Below, in pieces: positions 49,501-60,590 of a stretch of 64,000 nucleotides of DNA (positions are counted from its first letter, which is position 1; each line of letters begins with the position of its first letter). Both the position numbers and the translations under genes were made by a program. This DNA is from Vitellaria paradoxa (taxonomy: Eukaryota; Streptophyta; Magnoliopsida; Ericales; Sapotaceae), in contig CM034234.1 in NCBI GenBank assembly GCA_019916065.1, positions 16,135,520 through 16,199,519 on the forward strand, read 5' to 3'. Below the pieces are notes generated by a model. It did no database searches and was not told the origin of the DNA. It worked only from the letters and a program-made list of their open reading frames with translations.

Positions 49501-52500
49501 TTGGCTGCTCAGCAATATATATTCATGCCATATTTTTTATTTGGCTGGTTGAAGAAGTTTACAACTTCTCTCAAGATGACCTGTTGACTGAGGATATTTT
49601 GATACTTGACACACAAGCGGAAGTGTTTGTTTGGGTTGGTCAGTCTGTAGACTCAATAGAGAAGCAAAATTCTTTTGAAATAGGCCAGGTACTGCTCAAG
49701 CAGTTTATGCTCCCAAAAGTATACTTTTTGTTGTGTATTTCATTGACTATAGAAGTTCATTGCAGATATACGTAGATATGGCTTCATCTCTTGAGGTGTT
49801 GTCCCCATTTGTGCCACTATACAAAGTCATGGAAGGAAACGAACCATGCTTCTTCACGACGTATTTTTCATTGGATTCTGTGAAAGCTACCGTATGTGCA
49901 GCAAGAGAACTTTTCTTTTGTCACTGTTATGTTTTAATCTGTTTGTATGTGTATATTTTTAGGGAAATAGAACTTTGGAACTTTATTTTGTCAACTATGG
50001 GCATGAAAAATTGGAAATAAAAAGAAAATATATAATCTACCCTAGAATCCAAACTTTAGCAATATTAAAAGGACAGAAACTATTATAGAAAATTAAAAGA
50101 TCACAACCACATAGAAACCAAGCAGAACGCAAGATCTATCAGTTGCATGATATTACTGTCATTTTATTATATATCCTTAATTCGGCATATTTCTATGTAA
50201 CAGGCTCAGGGAAACTCATTCCAGAAGAAGGTTATGCTACTTTTTGGCTTAGTTCATAATGGGGAGGTAAATTTCTTATAAAATAGTCTTTGATCTTAAG
50301 CTTAAGAAATTTAATGTGTCGCTTTGTGCGTACATTTATCAGAAGCTCCAAAGTGGCTTGCCACTGGATCATTTCCACAGGTTGGAGACATATATGTGAT
50401 AGGTAGACCAATCATATATCTATATACGCTCTACTATGGAGTCAACCTTGGCATTCAAAGAGATTCACTAGAGCGACAACCACACTGACACTTGAGCCCA
50501 ACCTTTTATCTTGGCTAAGCAAATTCCTACTTGATTGCTGTCTTCTCCTGCTTTGAATGACACTCTAGTACGATTATCTTGGTTGAATAAATCTCCATCT
50601 CAGTTTTTATCTCTTAATTCAGAAATCTCAAAAAGTGAAAAGGCACTTTGATTGTCTCATAACAACCTAGGCCAGGAGATTGTCCCAGTGAGCCCTCCTT
50701 TCCATATATTTTTTTTCTTTAAATCTATCATTTGTTATGTAGATGGGTTGGTGGGGAACTGTAGTGCGGCGTCTGTTAATTCTGTTTTTGTTTCTAACCA
50801 TTGGCAATGGCATTGTTGAGTCTACATTGTAAACTCGAAATTAAATCTTGTGAATTAGCTGAGAGTGTTTTTTGGTGTATTATTACTTCATTTTCATTCT
50901 TTTTCATCTAATACTGCTGCCTTGGCAATATGAATTTCTTAATAAAGTAAATTGCACTTGATATTTTATAGTCCAAAATGCTTGGTTACAATAGTCATGG
51001 TTGTTAAAATGGTTATGATTGTTGTTAAAATGGTTATGATTGTATGGAAGGTAAAATATATTTTTCAGTTAACGAGGTCGCTTTGTGATTTTTAATGTTA
51101 TTACAGAGCCAGGACAAATCCAATGGGTCAAATCAGGGTGGGCCAACTCAAAGAGCTTCAGCCTTGGCTGCCTTGTCTTCTGCATTTAATCCATCTTCAG
51201 ACACCAAAAGTGTGCCTGCTTCAAGGCCATCAGGCTCGGGTCAAGGATCACAGAGAGCAGCTGCAGTAGCTGCTTTATCACAAGTTCTTACTGCTGAAAA
51301 GAAGCAGTTGCCCGAAGGGTCTCCTGTTCAGTCCACCAGAAGTCCACCATCAGAAGAAAGCTTTCCTGGTACAGAACCTTAATGATCAGTCTTTATATCT
51401 CACTATATTTTTAGATAAACCCATTTTATTCAATATTTTACAGTGTCTCCTCTATTTTTAGTTTATATCTCACTATATTTTTAGATAAACCCATTGTATT
51501 CAATATCTTACAGTGTCTTCTCTATTTTTAGTTTGTTGCAGTATATTGAAATCCATTTCCATAGCACTTATCAGCATATACTGCGTTCTTCAATTCCTTT
51601 TTCCCCTCCTTTGGTATTCCTTTCTGCATTGGCTGAATGTATCTGCTGAAATCCTGACTTCCTGATTAACATGAAATTTTGGTTGAATGACGATATAAAA
51701 GCAAACTGAGAAATGGAACAAAAGTATTGTAAAGATGAGAAATTGAAATTGTTTAAAGCCACTTGCTAATGATTCATTCGCATTCTAATTGGGAGAAATT
51801 CGCTTTGCCCCTGTGAGCTTTACTCGAAATCCCACTTTAGAACCTAATTTTTTTTTCCCCCAATAATTGAGGCATGAGCTTTTCATTAGTTCCAATGTCC
51901 CCCCTCAAGTGACTTTTAACTGTCCACCTAGCATAAAGTTCCATGCTAAACCAAAACACGTACTAAAAAGAAATTTCGATATTTTCTTGGAAAGATGTAA
52001 ATTTCCTTATGGTCTTTATGAGTCAAGTTGTCCTCTATATGTTAATGAATGTAGCTTAACATGCTATAAAAGTAAATATGGAGTAAGTCATTTTTTTCCA
52101 TTGAGATGGCTATAATATCTGTATGCGATATGGGAGTCAATTTGCATCCATATACTTATTGTAGGAATTATATTTGGTCTCATAATTTTGCAAATCTTTA
52201 GTTTTTGGACATATCTGAAGTGCTGCTTTCAGCTGGAACAAAGAGTGAAATTGCACTTTCAGACGTTGAGGATTCTAAAGAAGTTCCAGAAGTAAAGGAG
52301 ACAGAGGTGACTGAGCCCGTGCTAGAGAGCAATGCGGACGATTCAGGATCAAAGCAAGAGGCCGAACAGGATCCAAATGATTGCGAAACTAGTCATCAAA
52401 GTACATTCAGTTGCGAACAGCTGAAGGCTCATTCTGGCAACCCAGTTACTGGAATTGATTTTAAACGAAGAGAGGTTGGTTAATTAATTCCAATTTCGAT

Positions 52501-52676
52501 AACACTTAGAACTCTTCTGTTACGGCTTCCTTGTCATGATTTTCCCCTGTTTGATTTTTCAGGCTTATCTATCTGACGAGGAATTCCAGACCGTATTAGG
52601 GATGCCGAAAGGAGATTTCTACAAATTATCGAAATGGAAACAAGACGTGCAAAAGAAGAAATGTGATCTCTTCTAG
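35793..52676 (+). CDS. VLN3: Villin, VLN2/VLN3 type, 22 coding exons with a frameshift
   Basis: Actin-binding protein that bundles, caps or severs filaments with Ca2+ regulation (family knowledge). Exons: 35793-35848, 36241-36340, 36553-36621, 36705-36941, 37044-37221, 37936-38068, 40143-40302, 40379-40529, 40614-40715, 40818-40976, 45817-45885, 45960-46028, 46114-46251, 47495-47623, 49146-49296, 49444-49454, 49548-49688, 49766-49891, 50204-50266, 51107-51368, 52233-52474, 52563-52676. They give six gelsolin-like repeats (first begins [10 protein letters not shown]), a Ser/Ala-rich linker and a C-terminal headpiece ([20 protein letters not shown] ... KKKCDLF). Expected length is about 952 aa. 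Exon 9 carries one extra A in 40648-40650; as written, translation ends at 381 aa at TGA 40673. The intron before exon 17 ends in TG, not AG. The exon 21 acceptor (52232) is inferred; 52220 is also in frame. VLN2 and VLN3 cannot be separated by eye. Confidence 0.9.
36354..36463. repeat. Tandem duplication, about 55-bp unit, villin intron 2
   Basis: Two near-identical copies of 'attgtccccctttccacttg...caactgtctttta' lie side by side, differing by one base ('ttcacg' versus 'ttctcg'). Confidence 0.93.
38911..39560. mobile_element. TIR element of about 650 bp in villin intron 6
   Basis: Left end 'ttgcgtttggcacaaggg', right end 'ccttgcataccaaacgcagc', inverted repeats. Subterminal repeats of 'ggaatgg/ccattcc' occur on both sides. 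The centre holds (AG)16 at 39071-39102 followed by a CCACCA-rich block that creates long but spurious His/Pro/Thr-rich ORFs. There is no transposase. Confidence 0.65.
40645..40655 (+). other. Villin exon 9 frameshift site
   Basis: GGGAAATAACG: upstream the frame reads [12 protein letters not shown]; downstream the conserved family sequence ([17 protein letters not shown]) is in the +1 frame. Removing one A from 40648-40650 would join them as [12 protein letters not shown]. Without this the ORF ends at TGA 40673-40675. Confidence 0.88.
43346..44000 (-). mobile_element. Degenerate Ty1/Copia fragment (RNase H region)
   Basis: On the minus strand, broken frames read like the end of a Copia polyprotein: a [18 protein letters not shown] stretch (about 43870-43770), then [22 protein letters not shown] (about 43680-43625) and a [15 protein letters not shown] stretch (about 43570-43535), in the RNase H order. 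Stops and frame changes occur throughout. The region below 43480 may be remnant LTR. It is an old, dead insertion in the opposite orientation to villin. Confidence 0.75.
44515..45300. mobile_element. Inverted-repeat element with arms of about 190 bp
   Basis: The arms 44515-44710 and 45105-45300 are inverted copies: left 'ttgagaaagcactatttgaa' pairs with right 'aagaatgctttctcagcta', and the similarity extends over the whole of each arm. The loop of about 390 bp is AT-rich without coding potential. Each arm also contains short internal repeats of 'aaaagtgtttttt'/'aaaaaacgctttt'. The structure resembles a foldback or MULE-like non-autonomous transposon. No target duplication was resolved. Confidence 0.68.
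46252..47494 (+). other. Villin intron 13 with GA-repeat and LINE-like scrap
   Basis: Contains a (GA)18 microsatellite (46506-46541), then a stretch whose forward translation (about 46557-46635, [19 protein letters not shown]) faintly resembles the N-terminus of a plant LINE endonuclease, and a 36-bp tandem duplication at 46628-46699. The remainder, to 47180, is GC-richer and unrecognised. Confidence 0.5.
46628..46699. repeat. Perfect 36-bp tandem duplication
   Basis: 'ggctacgatcaagcataag...' at 46628-46663 is repeated at 46664-46699 with no difference seen, which suggests a recent event. Confidence 0.95.
49444..49454 (+). other. 11-nt villin micro-exon (exon 16)
   Basis: CTCCAG|GAAAGTTTGAG|GTGAGT. 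The 11 bases complete the codon split at exon 15 and encode (E)GKFE of the conserved FNxGKFxVEE motif. Both splice sites are canonical. Without it the downstream phase would not fit. Confidence 0.85.
49455..49547 (+). other. Villin intron 16: GT-TG ends, 93 nt, open in frame
   Basis: The donor GTGAGT is perfect, but the conserved exon 17 (GTT GAA GAA GTT TAC, VEEVY) is preceded by TTGGCTG, not an AG. The nearest AGs (49511-49512 upstream, GAAG downstream) give frameshifts. The intron is 31 codons with no stop, so retention would insert 31 residues and keep the frame. Confidence 0.8.
51391..51530. repeat. Tandem duplication, 70-bp unit, villin intron 20
   Basis: Two units starting 'tttatatctcactatatttt' are nearly identical (differences at 'cattttatt'/'cattgtatt' and 'ctcctc'/'cttctc'). 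Confidence 0.93.
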
Positions 52677-53956
52677 AAGCTGATTTCACAAAAAATGGAG
52701 TAATCTCTCTTTACCTCTTATGCAACTTCACTTGCCATGCCTCATTTGTCCCGACTTCTTTCCTGTCAGGAAAAATGTTGGTGGATTGCCATATCGGGCA
52801 TAATGAGTTAGCCTTTTGCACTATGACAACCTCAGTTTTTAGTCCAGGTATTGATAATGGGTTGCCTGCTTGATGGGTGATTTTTTTATTCCCTCTCCTC
52901 TTTTTAACTGCTGCTGCATTTGTTATGATCACGTATCATAATTTTATTCTTTGATTTGGTCAGTATGTATCTCATTTTGTGGTTTTGGGAGTTTTGTCTG
53001 TCATTTTTGTTATTTATTTGTTGAAGGAAAGGTGTACATGTATTGCATTTGTACCAGGTTCTAATATCAAGTAATAGTTGAAAAAATACATGAACTTTAT
53101 TGGGTGGTCCTTGATGAAAAGTTTGTTCTATAATTGGGACTATGGTGATTTTTACTTATCAATGATATCTTATTTTTCTCCAATCTGATCGATATTTGTG
53201 GATGGTTTTGCATTCTTTTACAGCTTTTATTTGAATTTGAGTTTGTTTGTGGCACTCATGGTGATTCTGCACCATTTGGTTTAGTGGATGAAAACTGTAG
53301 TTGTAGGAAGGAAGACCAATCTCTCTATAGCGAGGTCATGTCATCGAGGCTTTGTTTGGTGACCAAGTGGGTTCTCATGTCAATTTTGTTCAGTTTTTGG
53401 TTTTTTTTCTCTTGGTTTTTTCTAAATTTATCAAAATTAATTTTTTACATTTAAACTTTTTTAAACCAAATATGTCAAATGAGCAAAAAAGTTAAGGACA
53501 CTAGTTTTTTTTTTTTTTCAAACACCAAAAAAATAATAATTTTTTTTTTAAATTGAGCTTGAACAACGAATAAGTAGTTGATACATCTTGATACAACAAT
53601 ATTTTTTAATATATCTATATAATAAATCAGTTCAGTTGATTGGATATATATATATATATATATTAAATCAAGGGTGGATATTTATTTAAAGATATTTGAT
53701 GGATGAGATTGATTTTTGGGAACCTTGCAGGATGAGAGAGAGAGTCGATGATGAGTTTGCGTGCCTTTGACGCAGACAAATGCTAGTACTTCTATATCTA
53801 TGCTCTAGAGCATATAAATGTGAGCATCTTTAGCGTGTGTTGATAGTTGAGTATGGTTTGGATTTTTATAAAAATTAAATTATTTAATAAGTAAATCTTT
53901 ATAATTGAGTTTCATTAGGGGTCTATATAATTAGGACTATATGATTAAATTATTTT

Positions 53957-54214
53957 GGTAGTATTTGGTTTACTTTTTTATTTTTGTTTTATGTGTTAAA
54001 AATCATCAAAAGAAGAAATAGAAAATGCACTATTTTCTTTATTTTGAAATTTTTCTTATTTTGTGTGATTTTTTGCTATTTTTTATTTTATATGTAAATT
54101 CATTTTTTGTTTTCTAAAACAAATTTTAAAAATACAAATAACCAAATAAGTTTTGAACTGTTTTCCTTCTTTTTAAAAGCGTGAAATAAAAAATGAGCTC
54201 AAAATAGAAAATAG

Positions 54215-54246
<32 letters not shown>

Positions 54247-54264
54247 CAAACCAAATGACACCTT
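53957..54264. mobile_element. MITE family F3, copy 2
   Basis: Inverse-orientation match of 24867-25177: starts 'ggtagtatttggtttact', contains 'aaagaagaaatagaaaatg' and 'gagctcaaaatagaaaa', and ends 'aaaccaaatgacacctt'. The flanks on either side carry similar 'taagtaaatctt...gagtttcatta' sequence. Confidence 0.65.
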
Positions 54265-57200
54265 AATTTTTTTAAATAAGTAAATCTTAATCATTGAGTT
54301 TCATTAGAAGTCTATATAATCAAAGCTCAATAACTAATTTCTTTATTAATACAAAAAAATTATATTTGAAGAATTTAATAATAGTTAATTAAGTAAATAA
54401 TTTTATTATATATTCAAAAAATACTACTATTTTATAAATATTATAATTTTTATTTATTGATTAACCTTAAATATATTTTTACTATTTACTATTATCAATT
54501 TTAATCATTGAGTATTATTAAAAGTCTATACATAGTTAAAAAGAAAATTTATTATTATATTAAAATAAATGAATACTATTTCTTTGAATATTAAAATATT
54601 AATACCATTTGTTCAAATAAATTACTACTATTTTGTTGAATAATATTATCATTTATTGATAAATCAAAAGTACAAATTTTATTATTATTATGATCAATTA
54701 ACTTAAATAAATTTTAATTATTTTAGCTTTTTATTCTTAATTCATTAAATAGAATAAGTAAATTATAAGAAGTCTATATAATTAAAACTTACTAACTATT
54801 ATATTATTAATTCTCAAAAACTATTTTAACTGTTTTATTCAAAGAATTTAATAATAGTTAATTACCAAAAAAAATTAATAATAGTTATGCACATAAATAA
54901 TTTTATCAGAAATATATATATATTTTTTATGAATGTTACTTTCTGCTCAAAAATATGAAAACAAAACTGTGCATGTTTTCATGTTTTTTTTTTCTTTTTT
55001 TTTTTTTTTTAAGTGGGTAAGTTTATTCAAATCTTTGAAGTGGGTAATATAGGTGGCAAATATTATTATGGGGTTCATTTGGCTCACAAAAAAATAAAAA
55101 TGAAAAATATTGATTTTTTTAATTTTATCAATTTTCTTCTATTTTTTTTAATTTTTATAAATTTTTACCAAATACTTGACTAATAACTAAAGTGTCACCA
55201 GTGTGTATTTTTTTTATTATTTTTTTTAGGTGATGCCAAGCGGCCCGTATGAAAAATGCAATGGATGTATGAGAAAAAAGGAAATTATGTTCTTATCAGA
55301 AAATATGTTTAAAAAAAAAAAAAGAGTGTAATGACATAAACAGCGACCTTTTGTAATTGCGTATAATATCATAATATATTTATTTTTAAAATAATAGATC
55401 CTTATAGCTGTTTGTCCTCATTGTTGTAGACTTGTAGTTAGTGTGATTACGGAAAAAAGGAAAAAATAAAAATAAAAACAATGGTAAGGGTCTAGATTTT
55501 TTTTTTTTTTTGTCTTACTAGTAAAATATATTGTAATTGCAGTACTGTTATTATAATAAAATATATCTTGATTGCTCTTCAATTAAAAATATTTATCAAA
55601 ATACTGTTAATAAAAACTCAATATGAAAATAAGTTTTTATTAAGTTTGAAAACACATTTTTATTTTGTATTTTCTATGTCCAAATTTAGACACGTATTTT
55701 AATATTATGTTTATAACTATTATCCTTTTTCAAATAAGAATAAATTTTATTATATTCTAAAGAATCATGTTATCCTTATCTTAAAAATTAAGAATAATAG
55801 ATATTCTTTAGATCTTTGATATATCTCTTTAATTTGTTTGTCATATTAAAATTAAAGTACTATGATCAAAGAGAAGATTAGTACAAAAAAAAAAAAAAAA
55901 ACGAAGATGATAAGAATGAAATAAGAAATCAAAATTATAATAGGTATACTGAATTATAAATTTTATTAGAAAGAAAGGGAAAAAGCTAAAGATAAGGAAA
56001 AAGATACACATACATATGTCAAAATATAAATATTATTACACAAAAAAATGCAATATCAAAATCAAAAATATGTTTATAAGTATAAACAAGGATAAGGATA
56101 AAATGTAATATGAAAATGTGTTTTGAGGGAGATCAAAAATACAAATAAAAAATATGTTTACAGATAAATATAAAACGAGGATAAAAATACGTTTTGAGAT
56201 AAAGAAATGTATTTCAATACTGCGTTTTTAGTTGACGTGAAAACACAAAAAACACAATATGAAATTGTGTTTTCATTAAAAATCAAAAGTTGGTGTAAAA
56301 GTGATATATGACGAAATTTAATTAAAAATTTTAAAAATTTAAAAATTTTTTTAAAATTTTTAAAAGTTTTTGGAGCTCAAATACACTCCTATGCTTCGAA
56401 GATCAAGAGAAGTGGCAAAGGGCTAGACTTGTGCGTTGCGAAAATTCGTCAACTAATCCTTATTGATAACTTAATTGGTGAGAATTTGAATTTTTTTTTA
56501 TAAATAGTTATTAGTTCAAGTTTTTTTTAGAATTATTAAAATGCTTACTCGGTCGTTAATTTGGAGACTTTTTACCAAATTTTTTCAAGGCTATTGGAGG
56601 AGTTAAGATAGTTAAGATATGCACAAGTTGATTCAAATATTTTGAATATTTTAAAAAATAAACAAATAAATAAATGGTGCAACTATTTGCAGTTCTATTT
56701 TTTCTCTCGCAGCTCAGTTAAATTTTCTCCATCTTTAAACAGAAATGCTTTAATGCAAAATAATTCTTTACCTTCCATATTTATTACACAAAACTTATAT
56801 TCTAAAAAAATCCCTACTAAAAACTATATAAAATTTCAACAGGAACTTATTGAAAATATCAAACAATATCGGCAACCATTTTATGAAAAGATTAAACAAA
56901 TTTCACAATTACTTACTGAAATAAATTTACAAATTCGACAATTACTTATTAAAATAAATTTTTAACAGATAAATGAAATATTTCAGCAATTGATTACTGA
57001 ATAAATTAAAAATTTTTAACAGGTACTTGTTAAAGAAATTAAATAATTTCACCAATTAATTGATCAAAAATGTAAAAGGAAAAAAGATATTTTCAAAACT
57101 TTAAGAGTAATTTATGAGTTGTGTAAAGAAATTATTATATTACTTTAAAAAAATATAAGATATATAAATTAATTGAGTTGCTAGAGTAAAAGTAAAACTG

Positions 57201-57599
57201 TTGATTGCGGCACTCTAAATAAAAACTTAACGAACTAAATCTTGTAGGAAGCATAAATGGGGACTTCGTTGTCTTGTAGGCCAATTGAAACACAGTTACT
57301 AACCCCAGACCACTCAATGACCTTAGATTATAATATCTTCAATGGAACCCATCTCTATCTCTCTCTCTCTCTCTATATGTTTCTCTCTTTCTCTCTAAAA
57401 AATGTAGGACCACCAAGGACGCTTCAAATCACAAAGGCTAGTAATTGTCTCATATATAGAGCTTGAGTGATGACACGTGGCACACAGTATTGGTGTCGGT
57501 TGCTTGGCTTTTGCAATGGATTTTAGACCAAGATCAAGCATACTACTTTACTGGCCAAAGCGAGCATCCTAAGCCAAAACTTTGGCATTGATCTCATTC

Positions 57600-57990
57600 T
57601 TTTACCTTCCTTTATCCCCCTCATCTATTAATATTAATATCACGTAACACTTATTCTTAACAATTTTTTATTTTTTATTTTTATTTTCAAAGCAATTGTA
57701 ATTGATTTGACCAATTTAGCCATTGTAAGCTAACGAGTCATCATCGTTGCTAATGTAAAATTGCTAGAGATAAATACCTCATTCTTATACATTACCTTTT
57801 CAACCTCATTCTTATACATTTCTTTTTCACCTTCATTTATTAATACTAATATTACTATTCTTAGCAAATTTTTTATTTTTATTTTATTTTTTAAATCAAT
57901 TATGATTGATTTGATCAATTTAACCATAGTAAACTAACGAGTCATTGTGGTTGCCAATGGAAAATTGCTAGAGATAGGTCAAATCCAAAA
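57600..57990. repeat. Diverged direct duplication of about 170-190 bp
   Basis: 57600-57790 and 57825-57990 align in the same direction: both contain 'cattaatatta/tattaatactaa', 'aattgatttga.caattta.cca', 'aactaacgagtcat' and 'aaaattgctagagata'. A smaller 'cctcattcttatacatt' repeat sits between them (57779-57822). Confidence 0.75.
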
Positions 57991-58148
57991 AAAAAGTGAT
58001 ATATATTGCTCTCATAGAAGGAATTTGTTAATAATTAATGAAATTTTCTTTTCTTTCTTTATTTCTACTTTGATAACTGTAGAAGAGATGAAATTCAAGC
58101 GTTTATTGCATATACTTATATTGTGAAACAAAATTAATTATTTTTGCC

Positions 58149-58462
58149 ATCACCATCAATCACTTCTGGTACGAGAAAACTCGCAGCCCTACCTTAGAGG
58201 TGAGTACTGAATGAAACTTGCTCTGTGGCCTTAGTCGACCAAGAATCAAATAGAGTAAACCAGTCTAAGTAAATCTTAGCTGACCGGCTCAACCGAAAAA
58301 ACTGTTAGACAGTCCCCAAAATAAATGGACGACTGCCCTCCACAATAAAGGGATAACTGACCCAAAGAAGAGTCGAACTCAGAATCAAATGATCCCAAGC
58401 TCTACAGCACACTGCCCGAACTAACTCGACTAGCCCCGAAGGGCTATCACCATCAATCACTT
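58149..58462 (-). mobile_element. tRNA-derived SINE, copy C
   Basis: The body 58166-58445 (280 bp) is the same family as 1965-2503, sharing 'cgcagccctacc', 'accagtctaagtaa', 'agctgaccggctc' and 'agccccgaaggg'. On the minus strand a B box of type GAGTTCGACTC and an A box of type TAGTCGAGTTAG are present. It is flanked by a perfect 17-bp duplication, 'atcaccatcaatcactt', at 58149-58165 and 58446-58462. It is more diverged than copies A and B. Confidence 0.85.
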
Positions 58463-58526
58463 GAAATGCCGCAAATTGCCAAAAGGTTGCAATCCTATTA
58501 GTTTTTTTTTTTTTTTAATTAGTTAG

Positions 58527-58698
58527 AGCTTAGTTTGGGAAGAAATAAAAAATAACTTTTTTTAGTTTTTTATTTATTTGAAATATTTTACTCTTCATTT
58601 TTAAGAAAAATTTAAAATATAAGGAGATAATTTTAATCATCTAAAAGAAAAAAAAAATAAAAAGTCAGTACCCGAAAAAATTGCAAACAGAGCCTAAT
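58527..58698. mobile_element. MITE family F5, copy 2
   Basis: Left end 'gagcttagtttgggaag' and right end 'attgcaaacagagcctaa' are inverted repeats similar to the element at 27192-27408. There is no coding potential. Confidence 0.5.
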
Positions 58699-59837
58699 GT
58701 TTACTTACCGAAATACAGTTTAATATTATTTTACTTAATTAAAAAAATATTAAATATTAAATCTTCAACTATCAATTCATAATAATGTATCATTTCCTCA
58801 CATCGTTAATTGTGATTTTCTAACAAAATTTATGCCTATAATGTGCATGTGAAATAGAAAAGAAAAATATTATGGACCAAAATACTCATACATAAATTTC
58901 TATAAAATAAAAAATCAAAGTATAAAATTTTAATTGATAAAAATATGCTAAGAGTTTTTTACAAAAATTATGAAAATAAAATGTTTGTAGCTTTGCTATA
59001 GGAGTGTTACTTTATTTTAATAAAATTATAAAGTATTTATTTTAACATAAAGTATTTTTTTCTCTATTTTCCACGTTCGTGGATTAAATTATGTTAGAAT
59101 TATAAAAATTTAATTTAAGAAAACATTCGTAAAATTTAATAATTTAAAGAATTGATGTGTTTTTTAGTCTAAAAATAATATTACTCAATAATTCAAGAGG
59201 TTATCTTATAATTAATCATTTTTTATGTGCATTTCTAATAGGGTCATCAACTCAAATGGAAGAAATTAATGTTAGTTAGATGACAATCCAATCTCGGTTG
59301 TTAAGTTTTAATTCAACGATTTAAATATATTTTAATGATTCACATCAAGCAATCACCTAACTATCATCAAATGTGATGTTAAACCCCAATTTCATCCACT
59401 TGTGCACTTCATTTAGGGTTATTTTCTTTTTCTATAAAAAAACATTAAAAAAAAGTTAAAAAAAAAGAAAAAAATATGAAGGAATATAAAATTTTAAAAT
59501 GTATTTTTTTAAGAAATTAAAAAGATATGTTCATTAATAAATAATTTTAATTAGGTTATTTTTAATTTTTATAATTTTTATTTTTATTACAAATTAAGTA
59601 AAAAAAGAATTTTTAAATTTTTATTTTTTATTGATAAATTTTTTATCTAAATACAGTTTTAATGTAAATTACTAATTAAGGCTTGTTTGATTGGACAAAG
59701 CTGGCAAAGTCAAAAGCAAAAAGCAAGTTACTAGTAACTCTGATTTTAAGCTACAAATGCAGCGCGGTGGAAAACATTGAGGCACATGGCTTAATCAATG
59801 CGCTCTCTCCCATCCCAGTCTGTGTACTCCTCCTTTC

Positions 59838-59872
<35 letters not shown>

Positions 59873-60173
59873 TCTCTCTCTCTCTGTACGTAACACGAAT
59901 ATACTCTATACAAAATAGCCCTTTGAAACTTTCTCTCTCTAAGAAATAAGCACCAAATCACAGCCTTCAGTCTTTATTACTTTCATTCCTGTGTGGTTGC
60001 CTCTTCATTATCGCTGCAGAAGACATGTTATGGAAGGCCATCATGGTAGTCTCTGGGTTTTTTAAAAAATAAATATCGTGTATTATTTTTAATTTATTAA
60101 AAAATTTTGAAAATAAATTTTTAAACAGGTTAATAAGAGGTAAATATGTCATAATCGAAATGAAACTAAAAGT

Positions 60174-60590
60174 GTATTTGGTGTGTTAAAAGTTTAAAAA
60201 AATTTCTGAAAAGTTTTAAAAATTTTTAAAATTCTAACAAATTTTGTCCCTTTTGTGGTGAAATTTCTATTAATCAATATTTATCTACATATCTTAACAA
60301 ATTTTTATAAACCCTAATAAATTTTTTTACAAATTTTAGTAACACTCCCACAAACCTCATTAACTTTTCTACGAATTTTAAAATTTTTTCAATAACTTTT
60401 AAAAAATTCTGATATAAAACCATTCAAATGAATTAAAAAAAATTAATTCGAACGAATTATCTCTTCAAAAAAACCCACGTAAAAGTAAAAAAATGACACT
60501 ATTCATATTTGAAAAACGTAATTTGATGGATATGAGTCAAATATAAAAAGTTACTCAGATCATATTTTTCATTATTATTCATTATTTTTG
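60174..60590. repeat. Dispersed AT-rich repeat, longest copy
   Basis: Starts 'gtatttggtgtgttaaaag', passes through 'aaaaaattctgatataaaa', 'acgtaatttgatgg' and 'aaaaagttactcagatcat'. It combines features of the copies at 1-265 and 1195-1445, so those may be the two parts of this longer unit. Confidence 0.5.
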
